DNA of 64,000 nucleotides from Clonostachys chloroleuca (lineage: Eukaryota > Ascomycota > Sordariomycetes > Hypocreales > Bionectriaceae), in NCBI GenBank assembly GCA_037952775.1, contig JBANAY010000001.1, positions 1,922,001 to 1,986,000 of the forward strand, read 5' to 3'. A model generated the notes under the pieces. The model made no database searches. It saw only the letters and a list, made by a program, of their open reading frames with translations, and was not told the DNA's origin. Every line of letters starts with the position of its first letter. The stretch's first letter is position 1. The translations under genes and the position numbers were made by a program. This document shows positions 47,787 through 60,767 of this stretch, in pieces.

Positions 47787-50700
47787 GAGAATGTATGACT
47801 CTTCTCGAAGGACACCGTGTAGGCAGCGTTATGTGTTGCTCCCCGGCACCATCTCCTTGGCGCATCCATTTAATATTTGCGGGCACAGACGACTTGTCAG
47901 CCCTTCTGGATATTCGTTTCGCCATCTCTAGCTAGCACTGTCCCCATCTTACGGATGCCACCGAATTGCAAGAAGTGGATTCGCAAATTGGTCGCACCGT
48001 GGCGAGTATGGACGTAGAAGGAGGACAGAGTATGTGGTTTTCGACGTTCAAGTGTCTGATCGGCTTCGACACAAACGGCGTGTGGCGTTTGATTTTTCTC
48101 ATAAATGGGGTAAGAATTTCAGGGTCTCTCTAATTTTGGGAGGGTGGGAGGAGAAACGATCGATTCCCGGGGTGTAATTCCCCTGTACGTACAAATGCAT
48201 GCATGCTTCTTCTAGGTAGTTTAGGGTCGCAATCACAGAATACTACGGATGAATGCAGGGCAGCAAGCAATCACATTTGGCCTCTTTGTTTTTTCCTTTT
48301 CGTCACAAGACCCCCCAACCCTTCCTCATCGAAGCATGTGCGGAGCAGGTTGATGTAACTCGAGTGCGCGTCGGGCAAATCACTTGCTAGCGTCGTCCTC
48401 AAGGGTCAGAGATCTGCAGAGCTTGTCTTTGGTCGGGTTTTCGCAAATCTCGATGACAATGCCCATGTGCCGGCGTGCCAGGCATCAACAAGTCGGTCAA
48501 TCGCCGTTCTGAGGCGGTCTCACTCTGTTAAGGGGGGGGGGGGGGGGGGGGGGGGGGCTGCTTGCTTCTCGCGTCTTACTGGCGCGCTGCCAATTTTCAC
48601 TACATCGACGCCACACGTGTTATTGTCTCTGATGAGGGGATATGGAGAGATGTGTGGACTCGCAGACTCAAGAAGAGATGATCTTCGTTTACGAGTGTGT
48701 GCGTGCGCGTTGCGTGTGAGTGCAAATAACGCGCGGCCGAGGGCGAAAGTGAGGGGGCCACTGGCTGAGCGGCTTTGGATGGGCGGCAGTTTTTTTTTCG
48801 TTTTGCATCTCTAGGCAGATGCTCTCTGTCTGCGTTGACAGATTATAGTTTGGCGTTTCGGGGAGTTTTGGTTACTATTTTGGCCTTGGAGGTTCTAGGC
48901 GTGCGGAATATGCCCTGGCTATGACGTCGTTCTGTAATCAGTCGCATCCCACGAAAACGGAAGTGCGAACGGAAAGGGAAACGGGTCTACCCTGACCATT
49001 GCTCGGTGCACGCCTGTGTCTGATTACATAGCGACCACTCTCTGTAGGTACATGCACCAGTACACACATACCTGGGGAGGTACTTGCATGTTGTCTCAAC
49101 CCCCTTCCTCCCAACGCTTGAGTTACATGTCGTAGACTTGCTTTGATTGAGAAAAATTACCCTCTCATTGGCCAGGTGTATTTGGTTGCTGTGACTGCGG
49201 GCAAAGGCAAGCCGGGCTGTAGTGATTATCGAAAACCTGGTCACAAGGTCGATAGCCTTATGGTTATCTTGTTGATCCGGTATCTTCAACCACCCCCAGC
49301 CCTGCAGCCATTAGGGGAATTCCACCATGAAACTCGGGGGATTGGCTGCCCCGGTATGACGTACCCAGAGAGTAATTAGCTGTCTGATGATTTGGGCGAG
49401 GGACCCCACAGGGCCTGCCAGCTGTTCCCAGCGAGTTTCGCAACGAGAACTTGGACCCACCGAGTAGGTGAGGTCCAGCCGACAGCCGAGTTGCAGTAGC
49501 TTGTGGCATGGCCATCTACTAACTGACTTGGGCGGCATCCAGAGTTAATCCAATGGAGGCTGGCATTGACGAAACAGGCCCAAGTAGGCAGGTAACGCTT
49601 TCTTCAAGACACCGTGGGTTGCCGATGAGCTGCTTTGAGCTTCTTGTTGCTGTTCTTTATCTTCATGTGCATGTATGAGAAGGGAAGGGCATCGAGGGTG
49701 CTTGTGTCTGTGTGGTAGTATGCGAACAGTTGCCACAGGGGAGAAGGGTCAACGATACAACCCTGATGCTCCCTGGCCGGGCAGGTATCTGTGTCTTTTC
49801 GGGCCAGCTCTCATCCAAATGAAGCCCGCCAGAGTGGTTGTGGTGCTAGGGCGCTTCCGGCGTGAGGTTCTGCGCTGATAGGTCCCCGGTCTTGGATTGG
49901 GGTGTTGAGATACTGCTTGGGACGGGTCCACTGCGGGCGGCGTCTGCAATGTAAGTAGTAGTATGCAACTCAATGGCGTGAGAAAGCTGCGGCGTGCGCC
50001 GGGACCGTCTGCACAGGAGGTGCCGACTTCATGGCAGCCGCCTATTGAGGAGCCCACTTCAGTCGAGCCGACTTGTCTCTATGTGAAGAACTGATATGAG
50101 ATGTCGTGGATGCTGAATGCCTGATGTAGAATGTCCGATGATCGTAGTTGTCTCTTAAGAAGTTGGTCTCTGGATATGAGGAAACTAGAATTCCAGCAAT
50201 GGCCTGTCAAACCGAGGGAAGCCCGCGAGAAAGAATGGATGCCATCCATCAATGGTTCCTGGCGCCGAGCCGAAGCCTTCCAAAGCCCCAACCACCACAG
50301 ACATGGTGAGCGGGAGGAGACCCTGGAATTACCACATGGGCTAGCGAGCCGACCCAAGTCATGATCTTGGAAGAAATCAAAGTAATTCCAGCTCGAATTG
50401 AGCTAGAATAACCCAACTTTGGGTTGGCCACTGCTGACGTGCAGCGAAAGCGGCGTGCGCCATCAAGCCAAGACCGGGCAGCGCCGCGCCCCAGGACTGT
50501 AATGCCCTGAACCTCCCTGTAGCGCCTGCCCTGCGTGCTCGGGCATGGATCCCCAGGCCCCCCACGCGGTGCCTTACCACAAGAGAGGTTAGCCAGACCC
50601 GTTCTCAGAGCCAAAGTCGATGCCGCCTAAACTTTCGATCGTCAGGGACCATCCACCAGCGTCAACATCCCGATCCGCAGCCATGATCGTTGTTTCCCAC

Positions 50701-53700
50701 CAGCGCATCGGGGTCTGCTGTTGTTGCTTGCCCTTCCTCCGCCTTCCATACGGGCCAGCAACAAATTTTTCTTCCTTGGTCAGGCAGACCGATGCGTCGG
50801 GAGATGAAGATCATATGTCATAGGGAGTAGCGATATCACCATCTCTAGGGAAACACCTGAGCGGTCGTTTTGCTCCGCTTCAATCGCTGCAAATCCAAGG
50901 TGAGCGAGTGGTGGCCATCGTCACCCGCCAACTCACCCACCACGGTCTGCCAGGCGGGTGGATCCGCGGGCGTCTTCGGTCTCTCGTATGTTTTCACCTG
51001 GTGACCCATCTAATAAATGTTCCCAATTTCCATTTGCTTGTGGAAAAGGCCGCGCAGCCAGCTACTGATGCATGGCCGCGTGCTGGTATTGTTAGTATTC
51101 TCTCTTGCCCTCGCTCCTCGGCTTCTAATTAAGAATGCTACGATAAAAAAATTGGGTGACATGTAATTGTGACGTCGTTGTTAGAGACCCCAGCACATCT
51201 CCTGGTGTAGCCGAGTGCATGGGTGCGGGCCCAGGCCACAGCTTGTCGCATGTTAGGTCTCCCACACCAGCACCTACACAGGCCACAGCAATCCGGTACG
51301 GCTTTCCGCTAAGAGAGAGTTATCTGTTCCCGGCTTCAATGTCCGAGCAACCCTGCAAAACATGGAGTTGAGGGGATTAAGGGCCATGGGGAGCTTCCCT
51401 GGCACGCCACTCACCTAGATTGATTGCCCCTCCTCCATAGCAAGGTTTGGTTGCCGAAGAAAATCGGCCTATATTATTAGCAGCTAGTCATAGTGCCCAA
51501 ATCTTCCTAGTTGGCATGTGCTGGCTGGTCTGTAGCAACCAAATGCAGCCTCTGAAGTCGTAGTTCTGGGTGGTGGCCGCACACCAACTCAGCATCACCT
51601 TCCCGAACTGTCAGGGGGGCTACACCGGTGAAGAAGCAATGGGGTAGCTGGAGCATACATGTAACCGAAGCTCTCCTCACCTTCTTGAGCCGGAAGAGGT
51701 AAGCACTGTATCATGTTTATATCGGCGAGACACACCTCGGCAGCGCACCGAGGCTTTTGCCAGCCAGCTCCAAGGTGTTTGTCTGTTGCATTTTATCCAG
51801 TATCTGCGCTCTTCTCTTTTGTTTTGTGGTTCTTCCCAGCGCGATTTGTTGCCTAGATGAGTGTTTGGGTGAGTAATTAGAGGGCACTCTTTCTCTGCCC
51901 CACCCCGTGGGCCAGTAACGCTGCTAGCCAGGACGTCAATCGGCAAAACTCGATCATTGGCTGATCACAATATTTTCTGGGAGACCCTGAACCTGAACCC
52001 CTGCCACGACCCTTGGGACGTTAGCACCCTGGCCCCGATCCCTCCTTCTTGCGTCTTCCTGGACCCTGTTTGACTTTGGTCGCAAATGCCAGCTACTGGT
52101 GTAGCGTGTGCTTCTTTCCCCCGTGTAGCCACATGATGATTGGCGATAGAATTGTCTTTGATGGCAGAATGCAAGTCCTCGATGCGCAAATCTGGATCTC
52201 GATCCATATAATTCTCCCCCTTTTTGAAAGCGCATGTCGAATCCCTTGCTTTGTGCCTTATTTGGGCTGCTTTGTTCATTGCCAGACGGTCGGTATGCAC
52301 ATTAATTGTGTCTCCGATGCATTACGTAGCTGCTGACGGATAGGCCGGGGCGTTCTTGTAAGCTGTGGGGCGGCGCACCCGCCGACTTTGGAGGACTTCA
52401 TGCACTAATCAAGCATATTTTGAAAGGGAGCGAAGCTCGCAAAAAGGATGAATTCCATGGTGGGCTCAACTATTTCCCAAGTTAGGGATGAATGTATCTA
52501 GCGGTCACCGAGCAATGTAGAAACTAACGGGGCTCAAGGCAGTTGTCATCAGGATGACAGCCCAGCCTGGCATCTGCAGGGATATGGGTTGCGCGGGGAG
52601 AGCTCCGTGCATTGGCTTTCAAGAGGCATGACGCTAACTCTGACTTGTTAGCAAAAACATTAATACTTACAGAGGGCTGGTTGCGCTTTCTTTTAGCTCA
52701 GGGTAGCTCCAACAGGAAGAATCTTTCCTCGATGGCTACCACTAGGGAGAAATTAGCCATCTAGGTGCATTCTGACAGAAACGATAGAGTGTGGGGTCGA
52801 GGCGTCGTTCGTGCCAAAGACTCTGGCTGGCGGGATGATGTAGGAGGCCTCGGCAGGTTCACTGGTACACGGGCAAGGGACGGGAAATTCCCCAAACTCA
52901 ATGGTTGACATGCCGGAGCCGCAACAATTCCCCTGGACTTCTACCCTCCTCCAACTTCTTGTATGCATGAGCCGTTCTAGAACGTATGTGCGAGATTGAG
53001 CCTCTTCGAGGCAAGAGAGGGGCGAGGTTCTGCTTAATTAGCATCGCGAGCAATCTCATCACTGACGTCACCGAGGGTGGGCAATCTTGGCTTTCGGGAG
53101 ACGGGGCCTCAGGGCACTGTCAAGATCCAGTCGGGGACATGCCTTGATTCTGGCCTCGTCTCAGGGACCTGCGAGGCTTTGGGCGTGCTGTGCGCCAAAG
53201 TGAGCCGGAGGAGCAAAGCTCACGATCGAGATTTGATGGTCAGATCAGAAGCTCGCAGCTTTGGAGTGGGGTCTGCGCCAGGCCAGGGCAGCAAGTGGAG
53301 TAAATATGGGAAGGGCAAGACACAGAAGGGACAAACCCCACCTGATATCCGCGGGGAGGGGGTGACCGCCAAAAGCCATCATCCCTGCGAAAGTCGTCTT
53401 CTCCCCGCCACTTGACTGTGTTGTTATAGGTCAACTTGGGAATACCGCCCTATCTGTGGTCTGCCTTATCGAGACAGAGAGGCCACAGCAGCGCCTGAGC
53501 CTATGCAGGGCATGGCATCGCTGGAAGGCAGAAAGAAAGGAGAAAAGAAGGAGAATGGGCAGACGGAGCTGATGGCGTCGTGAAAGATCGGGTATTAGCG
53601 CTTAACAGAGGCGGCTGAACCAGAATACCGCTGGACAAGGGCCGTTGGAAAACCCTGACAACCACGGGCGAAAAACCGGAGGTTCCCCCATCCCGCAGGT

Positions 53701-55359
53701 AGCAGTATACCGGATTCACATCACATCGAGATTTGAAAAACAGCATGACGAAAATCGCGTTCCCATGCTCACATTCCGCCATACCACCAACCAGAAGTGG
53801 TGTGGTTGCGAAGGCCAAAACAAAACGGAGAACGGAGGTTGTCGATGTCATGGCAGGGTGCGACAGGACAGGATCAGGCCCAGTAGCTCGAAGGGTAAGG
53901 TACCTTACCTTCTGGCCGGTGTACTTGCCCAGGCGGCGGGCGGCAGGTGCTGCGCTGCGTACCTGCCTCACCACCCCGACGGAGAGCAGCACCCCACTCT
54001 GGCACCTACCTGCTTGAGCATCAGCAGTCCCTGCACCCTTGCTCGCCGTCGACCCTTGGCAGAGGCGCGAAGGGGAGGGGGTGGGTGCTGGCCCGGTGCC
54101 TTGGCCTGTTCCCACGCTGTGTGTGGTACCTCACCTCACTAGCTGCGCTAGAGTGCGTGGCGGCACCTGGCAGAATCGGATCAAATCCCATCCATGCGCC
54201 AGGGTCCGCCCAGCGTGTTCTCCCTCTTGATTCTGGGGCTACCTAACACCCCTCCCCCAGTTGCTGCTGGGTTGGTCGACAGCTAGGGGCTGCTAGTGGC
54301 TCTGGGATGGCTCCGCCCTGTGACTGTTCTTAGGCCACTCCAAGAACGTAAGTAGCAAGTGACTGTCGATCGCTTGGTGCGATCGGTGATCGAAGAAAAA
54401 CGCAAAGCAAGCGACCAAGCCAGGCACGACTTGTTTTATGCGCCCCGGCAGCCTGCCATTTGTTCAAAACTCCATCTTCTGCCCACCATCCATCTATCAG
54501 ACTTTCTAGATCTTCTCTAGACCCTCACCTTTTTCTAATTGTCCGACCTCGCCGTCTTGTCACGCAGCGCATCTTTCTTGGATATCTACCACTAGCCTGT
54601 AGACACACCCTCCTCCATACCCATCCTCTCGTTGCCAACCATCCCGGCCTGTTCCCCTGGTTGCACTCCTTGGACCTCGCTCCGCCACGAGAAATAGATC
54701 CGCCTGATCAATTGCCCCAGTCTAGTGTCCATTTATGAGCTACTCGCCTCTCACCGTACCTACGGACCTCAGTAGCCTGCTCTCACTTCCATCTCATGAG
54801 CCTATGCGCAAAATAGCTGCCGTCAAATCTTAGAACATCCTTAGCAATTTCTCAAGCTTCTAGAATAAGCGCCACTGCAGGCTCAGTATCCGGCGACGCC
54901 TTCGTGCTTGGAATTCCAACAGCAATCGCATTCTCAAACCAGGTCTAGTTTTGGGTCGCCTCAGCTCAGAGAATCGGTCTCGACCATTACAAGCACAGCT
55001 TTCCCTTGCTTGCACGAGCCTCGGACGAGTCAGTGACCGAATTGACCATTTGCGACGCCCACCGCCTCCTGCCAGACAATTTGCCAGACGGGAAGGCTAA
55101 GACCAAGTCAGCCAAAAAGCCAGGAAAAAGAAAAGAAAACCACACCAATCCAAGTCAACCCGGTACAACCTTAACCAGACACCTGGCACAAGACCCTTCA
55201 CTCCCCAAGCTCTCGAATCGGTCCCTCCCCACTACGCCACCACGCTCGAGCTTTGGAACCGCCTCTTCCCAAGCTACTGCCACCACTATTTGAGCATCTG
55301 CCCACCTCAATTCACTCGGAAAACTTTACTCTCTTCCCACCCATCACAATACCGCGACA
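47787..55359. other. gene-poor region of about 7.6 kb, ending in a long leader
   Basis: I find no domain-bearing frame. Several 60-200-codon frames overlap on both strands and look random. A G26 run lies at 48532-48557. From about 54440 to 55359 the plus strand becomes strongly pyrimidine-rich with many short upstream frames, which suggests a long 5' leader of the C2H2 gene. No tRNA B-box pattern was seen. Confidence 0.5.
48532..48557. repeat. run of 26 guanines
   Basis: An uninterrupted G homopolymer of about 26 bases is seen on the plus strand. It can form a G-quadruplex, and its length is hard to sequence correctly. Confidence 0.9.
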
Positions 55360-56235
55360 ATGCACGCCAGAGACGCAGCCGGACGCCAAGTCTCGTTATT
55401 AAACGACGACAGCAATGGCATCTCGAGACCAATGTCACATCGTCCCTTGAGCTACCAGTCGACCAGCTCGATATACTCGCATCCGAGCCCGTCATCCAGG
55501 AGCAGTTCCTCCTCGCCTCACATCCCCGAGCTCCTCCGTTCCGATTCCTACGACTCTCAAGCCAGTACTGACCCAATTTCTCCAATGACACCTTCGGTTG
55601 ATTATGCGTTCCCTCGAACCTCTATCTACCATGGAAACCAGGAGTACGCCATGGAGGCACCACTACCCAAGCGACCGGTGTACGCTGATTCAAGCAGAGC
55701 ACCCTCGTTTGCCGACGACGATGTGTCTCCCGCCACGCCTACAGAGAGACCCGGGAAGCGATATCCATGCCGCTACCGCGACAGTCATGGCTGTGAGAAA
55801 ACATTCACAACTTCCGGACATGCCTCCCGACACTCCAAGATCCACACCGCGGAAAAGGCCGTTCAATGCACCTTCCCAGGCTGCCAGAAGAAGTTTACTC
55901 GCGCAGACAACATGAAGCAGCATCTTGAAACCCACTACAAGGACAAGAGCCGATCATCCTCGAGCCAGCGCGCACACAAGGCCGCAATTGTCGAAGCACG
56001 ACGCAGCTCCGCTGCTGGTCGAAGCCGGTCAGCAACGCTACGGGACTCTACTGCGCAGTGGGAGACGGCGCAATACCCCTTGCCTACCACCCCACTAGCT
56101 TCACCGAGCAGCAAATGGGACATGTGCGAACTCAACCTACCCCTCCTCGGCCGCCCGTCTACATCAAGAACGCCAAGCAGTGGTCTTGATGCCCTAGCAA
56201 TGGCGGTAGCATGCCAGGAGGGTGGCGGACACTGA
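55360..56235 (+). CDS. C2H2 zinc-finger transcription factor, MtfA-like
   Basis: A single exon encodes 291 aa. The N-terminal 130 residues are rich in Ser, Pro and Tyr (SYQSTSSIYSHPSPSSRSSS). Two tandem C2H2 fingers follow. Finger 1 has C137, C145, H158 and H162 in CRYRDSHGCEKTFTTSGHAS. Finger 2 has C170, C175, H188 and H192 in CTFPGCQKKFTRADNMKQHL. The linker HTAEKAVQ replaces the common TGEKP. A basic Ser/Arg-rich tail follows and may include a nuclear localisation signal. From memory the finger pair resembles the MtfA family, which controls secondary metabolism and development in Aspergillus; I treat that as probable, not proven. The upstream region looks like a leader of up to 0.9 kb with small frames, which could limit translation. 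Confidence 0.88.
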   Translation: MHARDAAGRQVSLLNDDSNGISRPMSHRPLSYQSTSSIYSHPSPSSRSSSSSPHIPELLRSDSYDSQASTDPISPMTPSVDYAFPRTSIYHGNQEYAMEAPLPKRPVYADSSRAPSFADDDVSPATPTERPGKRYPCRYRDSHGCEKTFTTSGHASRHSKIHTAEKAVQCTFPGCQKKFTRADNMKQHLETHYKDKSRSSSSQRAHKAAIVEARRSSAAGRSRSATLRDSTAQWETAQYPLPTTPLASPSSKWDMCELNLPLLGRPSTSRTPSSGLDALAMAVACQEGGGH

Positions 56236-58780
56236 TCGTGTTTCGGGGCAATGGATGGGTACACTGTGCTGTGCTGTGCACCTGATGTGTGGCGCACACC
56301 AGTTACGGTGACATCCTGCAACACCTCCACTTATCTTCTCCTCACGCTGAAAGCTCTTCCCTGGCCCGGATGGCCCCCCGGCCCAGGGTCCTTTTTTCTC
56401 TTCTAATTCTAATGCACGGCCAGCGTCCACATGAACGTCGAGTCCGACTATTCCGAGAGTCCATGCCGCGTCCGGCCACCGCCAATCGAGACCAGGCCTG
56501 CTAGCCTTCCTCCCAAGGAAAAGCCAGTGAGGGTTTCCCCATTTTTTGCCACTGAAGCAGGCAAGCATGGGATTTCGAGCTTTACCATGCGGTGAATATG
56601 GGCATCTGATGCGCCCGCGTCCTCCACTTCCCCAATTTTTATCCCGGGGGAGACAACGCAAGGTCCCTAGTGTGCGCTCGATGCACTGCCACTTTGCATT
56701 GCACAACTGGCTTTCTGTTCTCGGGCGGCCTTTTTTCTTCCCATTTCAGATTCTTCAGAATCTGTCATTCTTGGGCCTCGACGGGGGAGCTGTATACACG
56801 TGAGGAGGCCCTAAACGGCGTCGGGACAGATGATCGATTTTCAAATACGAAAAAAGTAATAGCATGGCGGCGCTATTGGTATGTCTTTGAATGCTGCCAC
56901 TCGCTGTCGCATCGCCGAGCCTGAAATCATACTCGGGCTGGAGGAGCAGTCAGGTAGTCAGCTTTCTGTTGTATTGAAAGCGGATATGATATGGCTTGAC
57001 GCTTGCATTGAATTGGGCCTTGTTAGCCCAAACAAAAAAAAACACACACACACACACACACATACACGATCGCGCAGCACAACGCACAGTACATAGGATT
57101 GCAATCGCAGCGCTAGAGAGTCACTGGACTCAACCAGTCAATGATACCATTTGAATATTTGACCATGAATTGTCATGATAGACGTTTGTTAGAAAATCGT
57201 CGCAATGCGACAAATACATGTACATAAACAAATATGAAAAGAACAATATATATGCTTTACTTTCTCCCGCCTCCAAGTGCATGCTATGGAAGCCGCCTAC
57301 CTACAGTGAGGAGCCCCATCACGGTGGTAGCCGATTGCTCCAACAAGACATCCTCCAGGCCTTCCTCGGAATGGGATCACACCCATCCCTCCAAAACTCC
57401 CTTTCCATCCCAGCAAACCGGAAATTGTTTGCCATGTTACTATGTAAATATGGAAAATCTCATATGTTTCTTTTTTTTTCTCTTTTTATTACAGGCCCCC
57501 TGAGTACGCTTCGCGTGCGACCGACGGGGGATACTTAGGCACTCGTCTGACCAGGAAGACCCTTTCTCGATCCCCCCTCCCCCTCCCCGCGTAAGACACA
57601 CCCTGCATGGCGGAACCCTGTATGGGCGGCAGACGAGGTCGGGTAGGGATTCTGGGTCGACTGCCTACCACCTTGCTTTCAAAGACGGAATCGGTCCAGA
57701 GCGGTGCCTGTGGATCAGAATGTTGGACCCGGAATCCTAACCTTGATAGGTCCCAGCAGGCGAAGACGAAGAAAGCGATATTGTCCGGGGGGAGGGGTAT
57801 GTATGTATGCGTGTGGTTTATACTTTCGACCCAACGCTAGAGTTGGAGAGTGTGTGTGGCGTTGAGCCCTTTGTCCATCTCTCGATTCGGGTTACGGGCG
57901 GCGAATGTTTGCAGTCAATAGCTTAAGAACGTGGGTAGAATTTGAGTGGCAGAGTTATTTGTTATTCGTTGTTTTGTGCGATATGAGATATTTAATATCT
58001 CAGTATGCGCTGTTATTCACTATCTTATGTGACTTTATGGTCCCCCTCCTTTGATTGACAGCCACTTGCCGAGCAGAGCTTCAGCCCTGATGGTGTGCAG
58101 GCCCCCCCTTCGGGAGGATGGGAGGGGATGGTTTACCGGCCCTGGGTTGTTATTTTGGAACGGCCAAGGCTGCAGGACAGAAAAACGGCCACAGACCAGC
58201 CAGAGACATTGCTGCTGCAGCGGTAGTGGGGGGGGGGATGGGATGCACATAGTTAAGGTTGCGTGGAGGGTGGGACACACCACCAATGCGCGTTGTCCAG
58301 GGAAGCAAAAGGCGATTGCTTTTGTTATTGACGTCCTTCGGGCGACGCGGGATGCGCCGGGAAGGGAGCAAGCCACATGGACCGGCGTCCCATCAACTGC
58401 GCATTTCGCTTGGGCTCGCACGGCACGAGGGGGGAGCATGGGGTGATGCAGGCATTGGCGCCACTGTCACGGATGTCAGACGCTCGGCTAGGGCTCTGGG
58501 AGGGAACGGTCCGGCTCAGGCTCTTGAAACCGTGCTTTTGCTTTTTCTCGTTGGGAGCTGGACTTTGGCAAATTGCGTGGTCCTAGCACCAGGGCTGAGC
58601 TTGTTTGCTTCTTTTGAATGTCCGTGCAGGGCGACATCGTTGTCGCTAAGCCAATGTCAAGGTAATAGTTGGGCTTTTGGGAGTTCAACGAGGCGAGGCC
58701 ACAGCGGATAGCCAGGATTAATACCGTACACCTTATAAGCATTCATATGCAAGGTCGGTTTCGATTATTGGGCTGGGATT
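56236..58780. other. convergent intergenic region, no supported gene
   Basis: This lies between the ends of the C2H2 gene and the GST-fusion gene. A poly-A run followed by (CA)11 occurs at 57034-57062. Frames in this stretch lack domain character and overlap each other on both strands. Confidence 0.5.
57034..57062. repeat. A run plus (CA)n microsatellite
   Basis: A run of A leads directly into about eleven CA units. This is a simple repeat, probably polymorphic in length. Confidence 0.9.
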
Positions 58781-60767
58781 TCATGCGGTTCGGCCTGGCC
58801 CAATCGACGGCTGCTGCGCGAGGAGCTCCGTTGTCTCAATATACAACTCTCTCCCACTCATGGTTGCTTTGACATGTGCATTCCCTTCCAATGCTGATAG
58901 CCAGCGATGCCATCGTGTCTCAGGAAGAGGGTCTAACCATCCGCGCAACGGTTGGATCACGCGCGAGAGTCGGATCGCGAACGGCGCAAAGTGAATGTCG
59001 ACCAGGCTTAGAGTGTCGCCGAAGAAGAAGGGACCCTAGAATTATTAGATCTCTACGATGTGAGTACATAGATAGCTTGGCTCATCCATACCTCTTCTTG
59101 TGCTGCAACAACCAGACGTGCAATCGCGCTCTGAAGCTGATCGGTAGCTTCTGCCTGCAAGGCCAGATCGTCTGCCCTCAGAAGATTGAAAAAGGCCGGG
59201 ACAATCTCCGAGTCGATCAATTGCATCCACACTCGAGAATCCGCCTTTTGTTTAGGATCCGTTGGATGAAGCGGGATGCTCGTGTCAGTATCCTCGAGCT
59301 ATGTGATCGGTAGTGCATTTAGTCAAGTATCCAACATCCGGAGCTAAATGGACTCACGTATTCTAAGATAATGCCACTCTCAGCACAGGTCCAGTCGCCC
59401 TGCCGGATAGTAGGCACACGTCCTGCTGGGTTCCCTTCCAGGAAAGCTGCTGGGGCTGGTCTATTATAGGGGTTGATCTCGCAGTACTGGTAGGCAATGC
59501 CCTTTGCCTCGAGGGCAATCCATACTCTTTGCGAAAAAGGGCTATGGGATGTTAGCTTGCCCATCCCATGAAGACGCCACGCCAGCAGTGAGGACCTACC
59601 AGAAACAGGCCGAACACAGCTTCAAAGCACTATCCTTGTTATGCTTCCTTATCGTAGTAATAGCAGCCCCAGTAGCTCTATGCTGCGGCGGCTTCTGGCT
59701 CTTCTTCACCTCCTTCTCCTGCTGCGCAAGGTACCGCTGGATGCTGTTCTTCTTGATCTCGTCGCTCTTCGCCAGCGTGTGCCTGTGGGGCCCTGCAACG
59801 CCATCGCCCTTCCCGTTGCCACCGTTGCCGTTGACCCTCTGGATGGTCCAGAACCGCTGCCCGGTCCCGACGTCGACGGGCGGCGGCATGAACGAGGTGT
59901 CGCCGGATCCCGAGTCGAGCATGATCTGAGCTCCCGGCGCGTACTCGGTGATCTTGATCTTCACGTCGCACAGGTCGCGCTCCCGCGCCGTCCTCTTGCG
60001 CTTCTTCTTGTTGGGGTCGTCCGACTTGGGCGTCCCCGGCGGGCGGCCCTTCATCCGGCAGTCCCAGTAGTGGGAGACAAAGGGCTTGCGCTTGTAGCGC
60101 TGCGTCGAGCGGTGCGAGTAGACGTTGTCCACGTGGGGGAAGTACGTCTCGAACTGCTCGTTGGTAAGGACGATCATCTCATCTACATTGAACAGGCGTT
60201 CCCGCCACGCGTCGAGGCCCGGGGGTCGATGACCATCCTGCTGGGCAGATGGCCAGGTCCTTTGCCTATGGAAGTGGCGTCCAGTCTGGCTCCGACAGCC
60301 TCACTGGCGAATGCGTCATGGTGTGGCACTGTGGCGGGCGCCAGGATGCCAAACTGGCCGCCGCCGGCTGTGTTGGTGGTGCTGCTATGCCCAATGCCGT
60401 GTTGTTGCTGCAAGGACGAGTGTCCTGCCTGCTGGCGATGCTGCGGGTGCGTATGAGCATGGGCATGTTGGTGTACGAATGACGACGCGTCGTCCAGCGC
60501 AGTCGTGGCCGGATAGCCATCGAGGCTGAGATCGAGGCCATGGACGGGGACGGGGACGTTGACGCGGTAGGAAGCCTGCCCCACGGCGACAGAGTTGAGA
60601 TCGTGACCGGCTCCCGGGTCCCGCCACCGAAAAGGATTCCCGAGATGCCATAGTCCCTCTTTTCAAGGCGGATCCGGACTGGGCAGTGCTGCTTTTACAA
60701 TCCCAGCGGAGACGAGGATGTTCGTCTTGCTGCTTTTATGAGTGGTGAGGAGCTTGAAGGGCGGCAT
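58781..60767 (-). CDS. glutathione S-transferase fused to an N-terminal basic domain; frame broken
   Basis: Exons 60767(?)-59600, 59541-59358, 59298-59092 and 59035-58781 join by GT-AG introns of 56-59 nt. The last three exons and the end of the first form a GST: LKLCSACFC-PFSQRVWIALEAKG (Cys-type active site, omega-like), then EINPYNRPAP, GRVPTIRQGDWTCAESGIIL, and the helical domain with GPFFFGDTLSLVDIHFAPF. The active-site segment is split by the first intron, so the upstream domain belongs to the same protein. That domain has ETYFPHVDNVYSHRST, SHYWDCRMKGRPPGTPKSDD and a basic KKKRKRTARERDLCDVKIKI; I do not recognise its family. One base seems lost in a run of five G at 60221-60225. An in-frame TGA also interrupts at 60665-60663, so the true 5' end is uncertain. 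With the base restored the total is 1,815 nt (605 codons). Omega-type GSTs act in thiol transfer and detoxification. Confidence 0.75.

Noticed and set aside
53501..54115. Minus-strand frame of about 200 codons
   Set aside because: Low-complexity and no family features; three plus-strand frames overlap it with equal merit.
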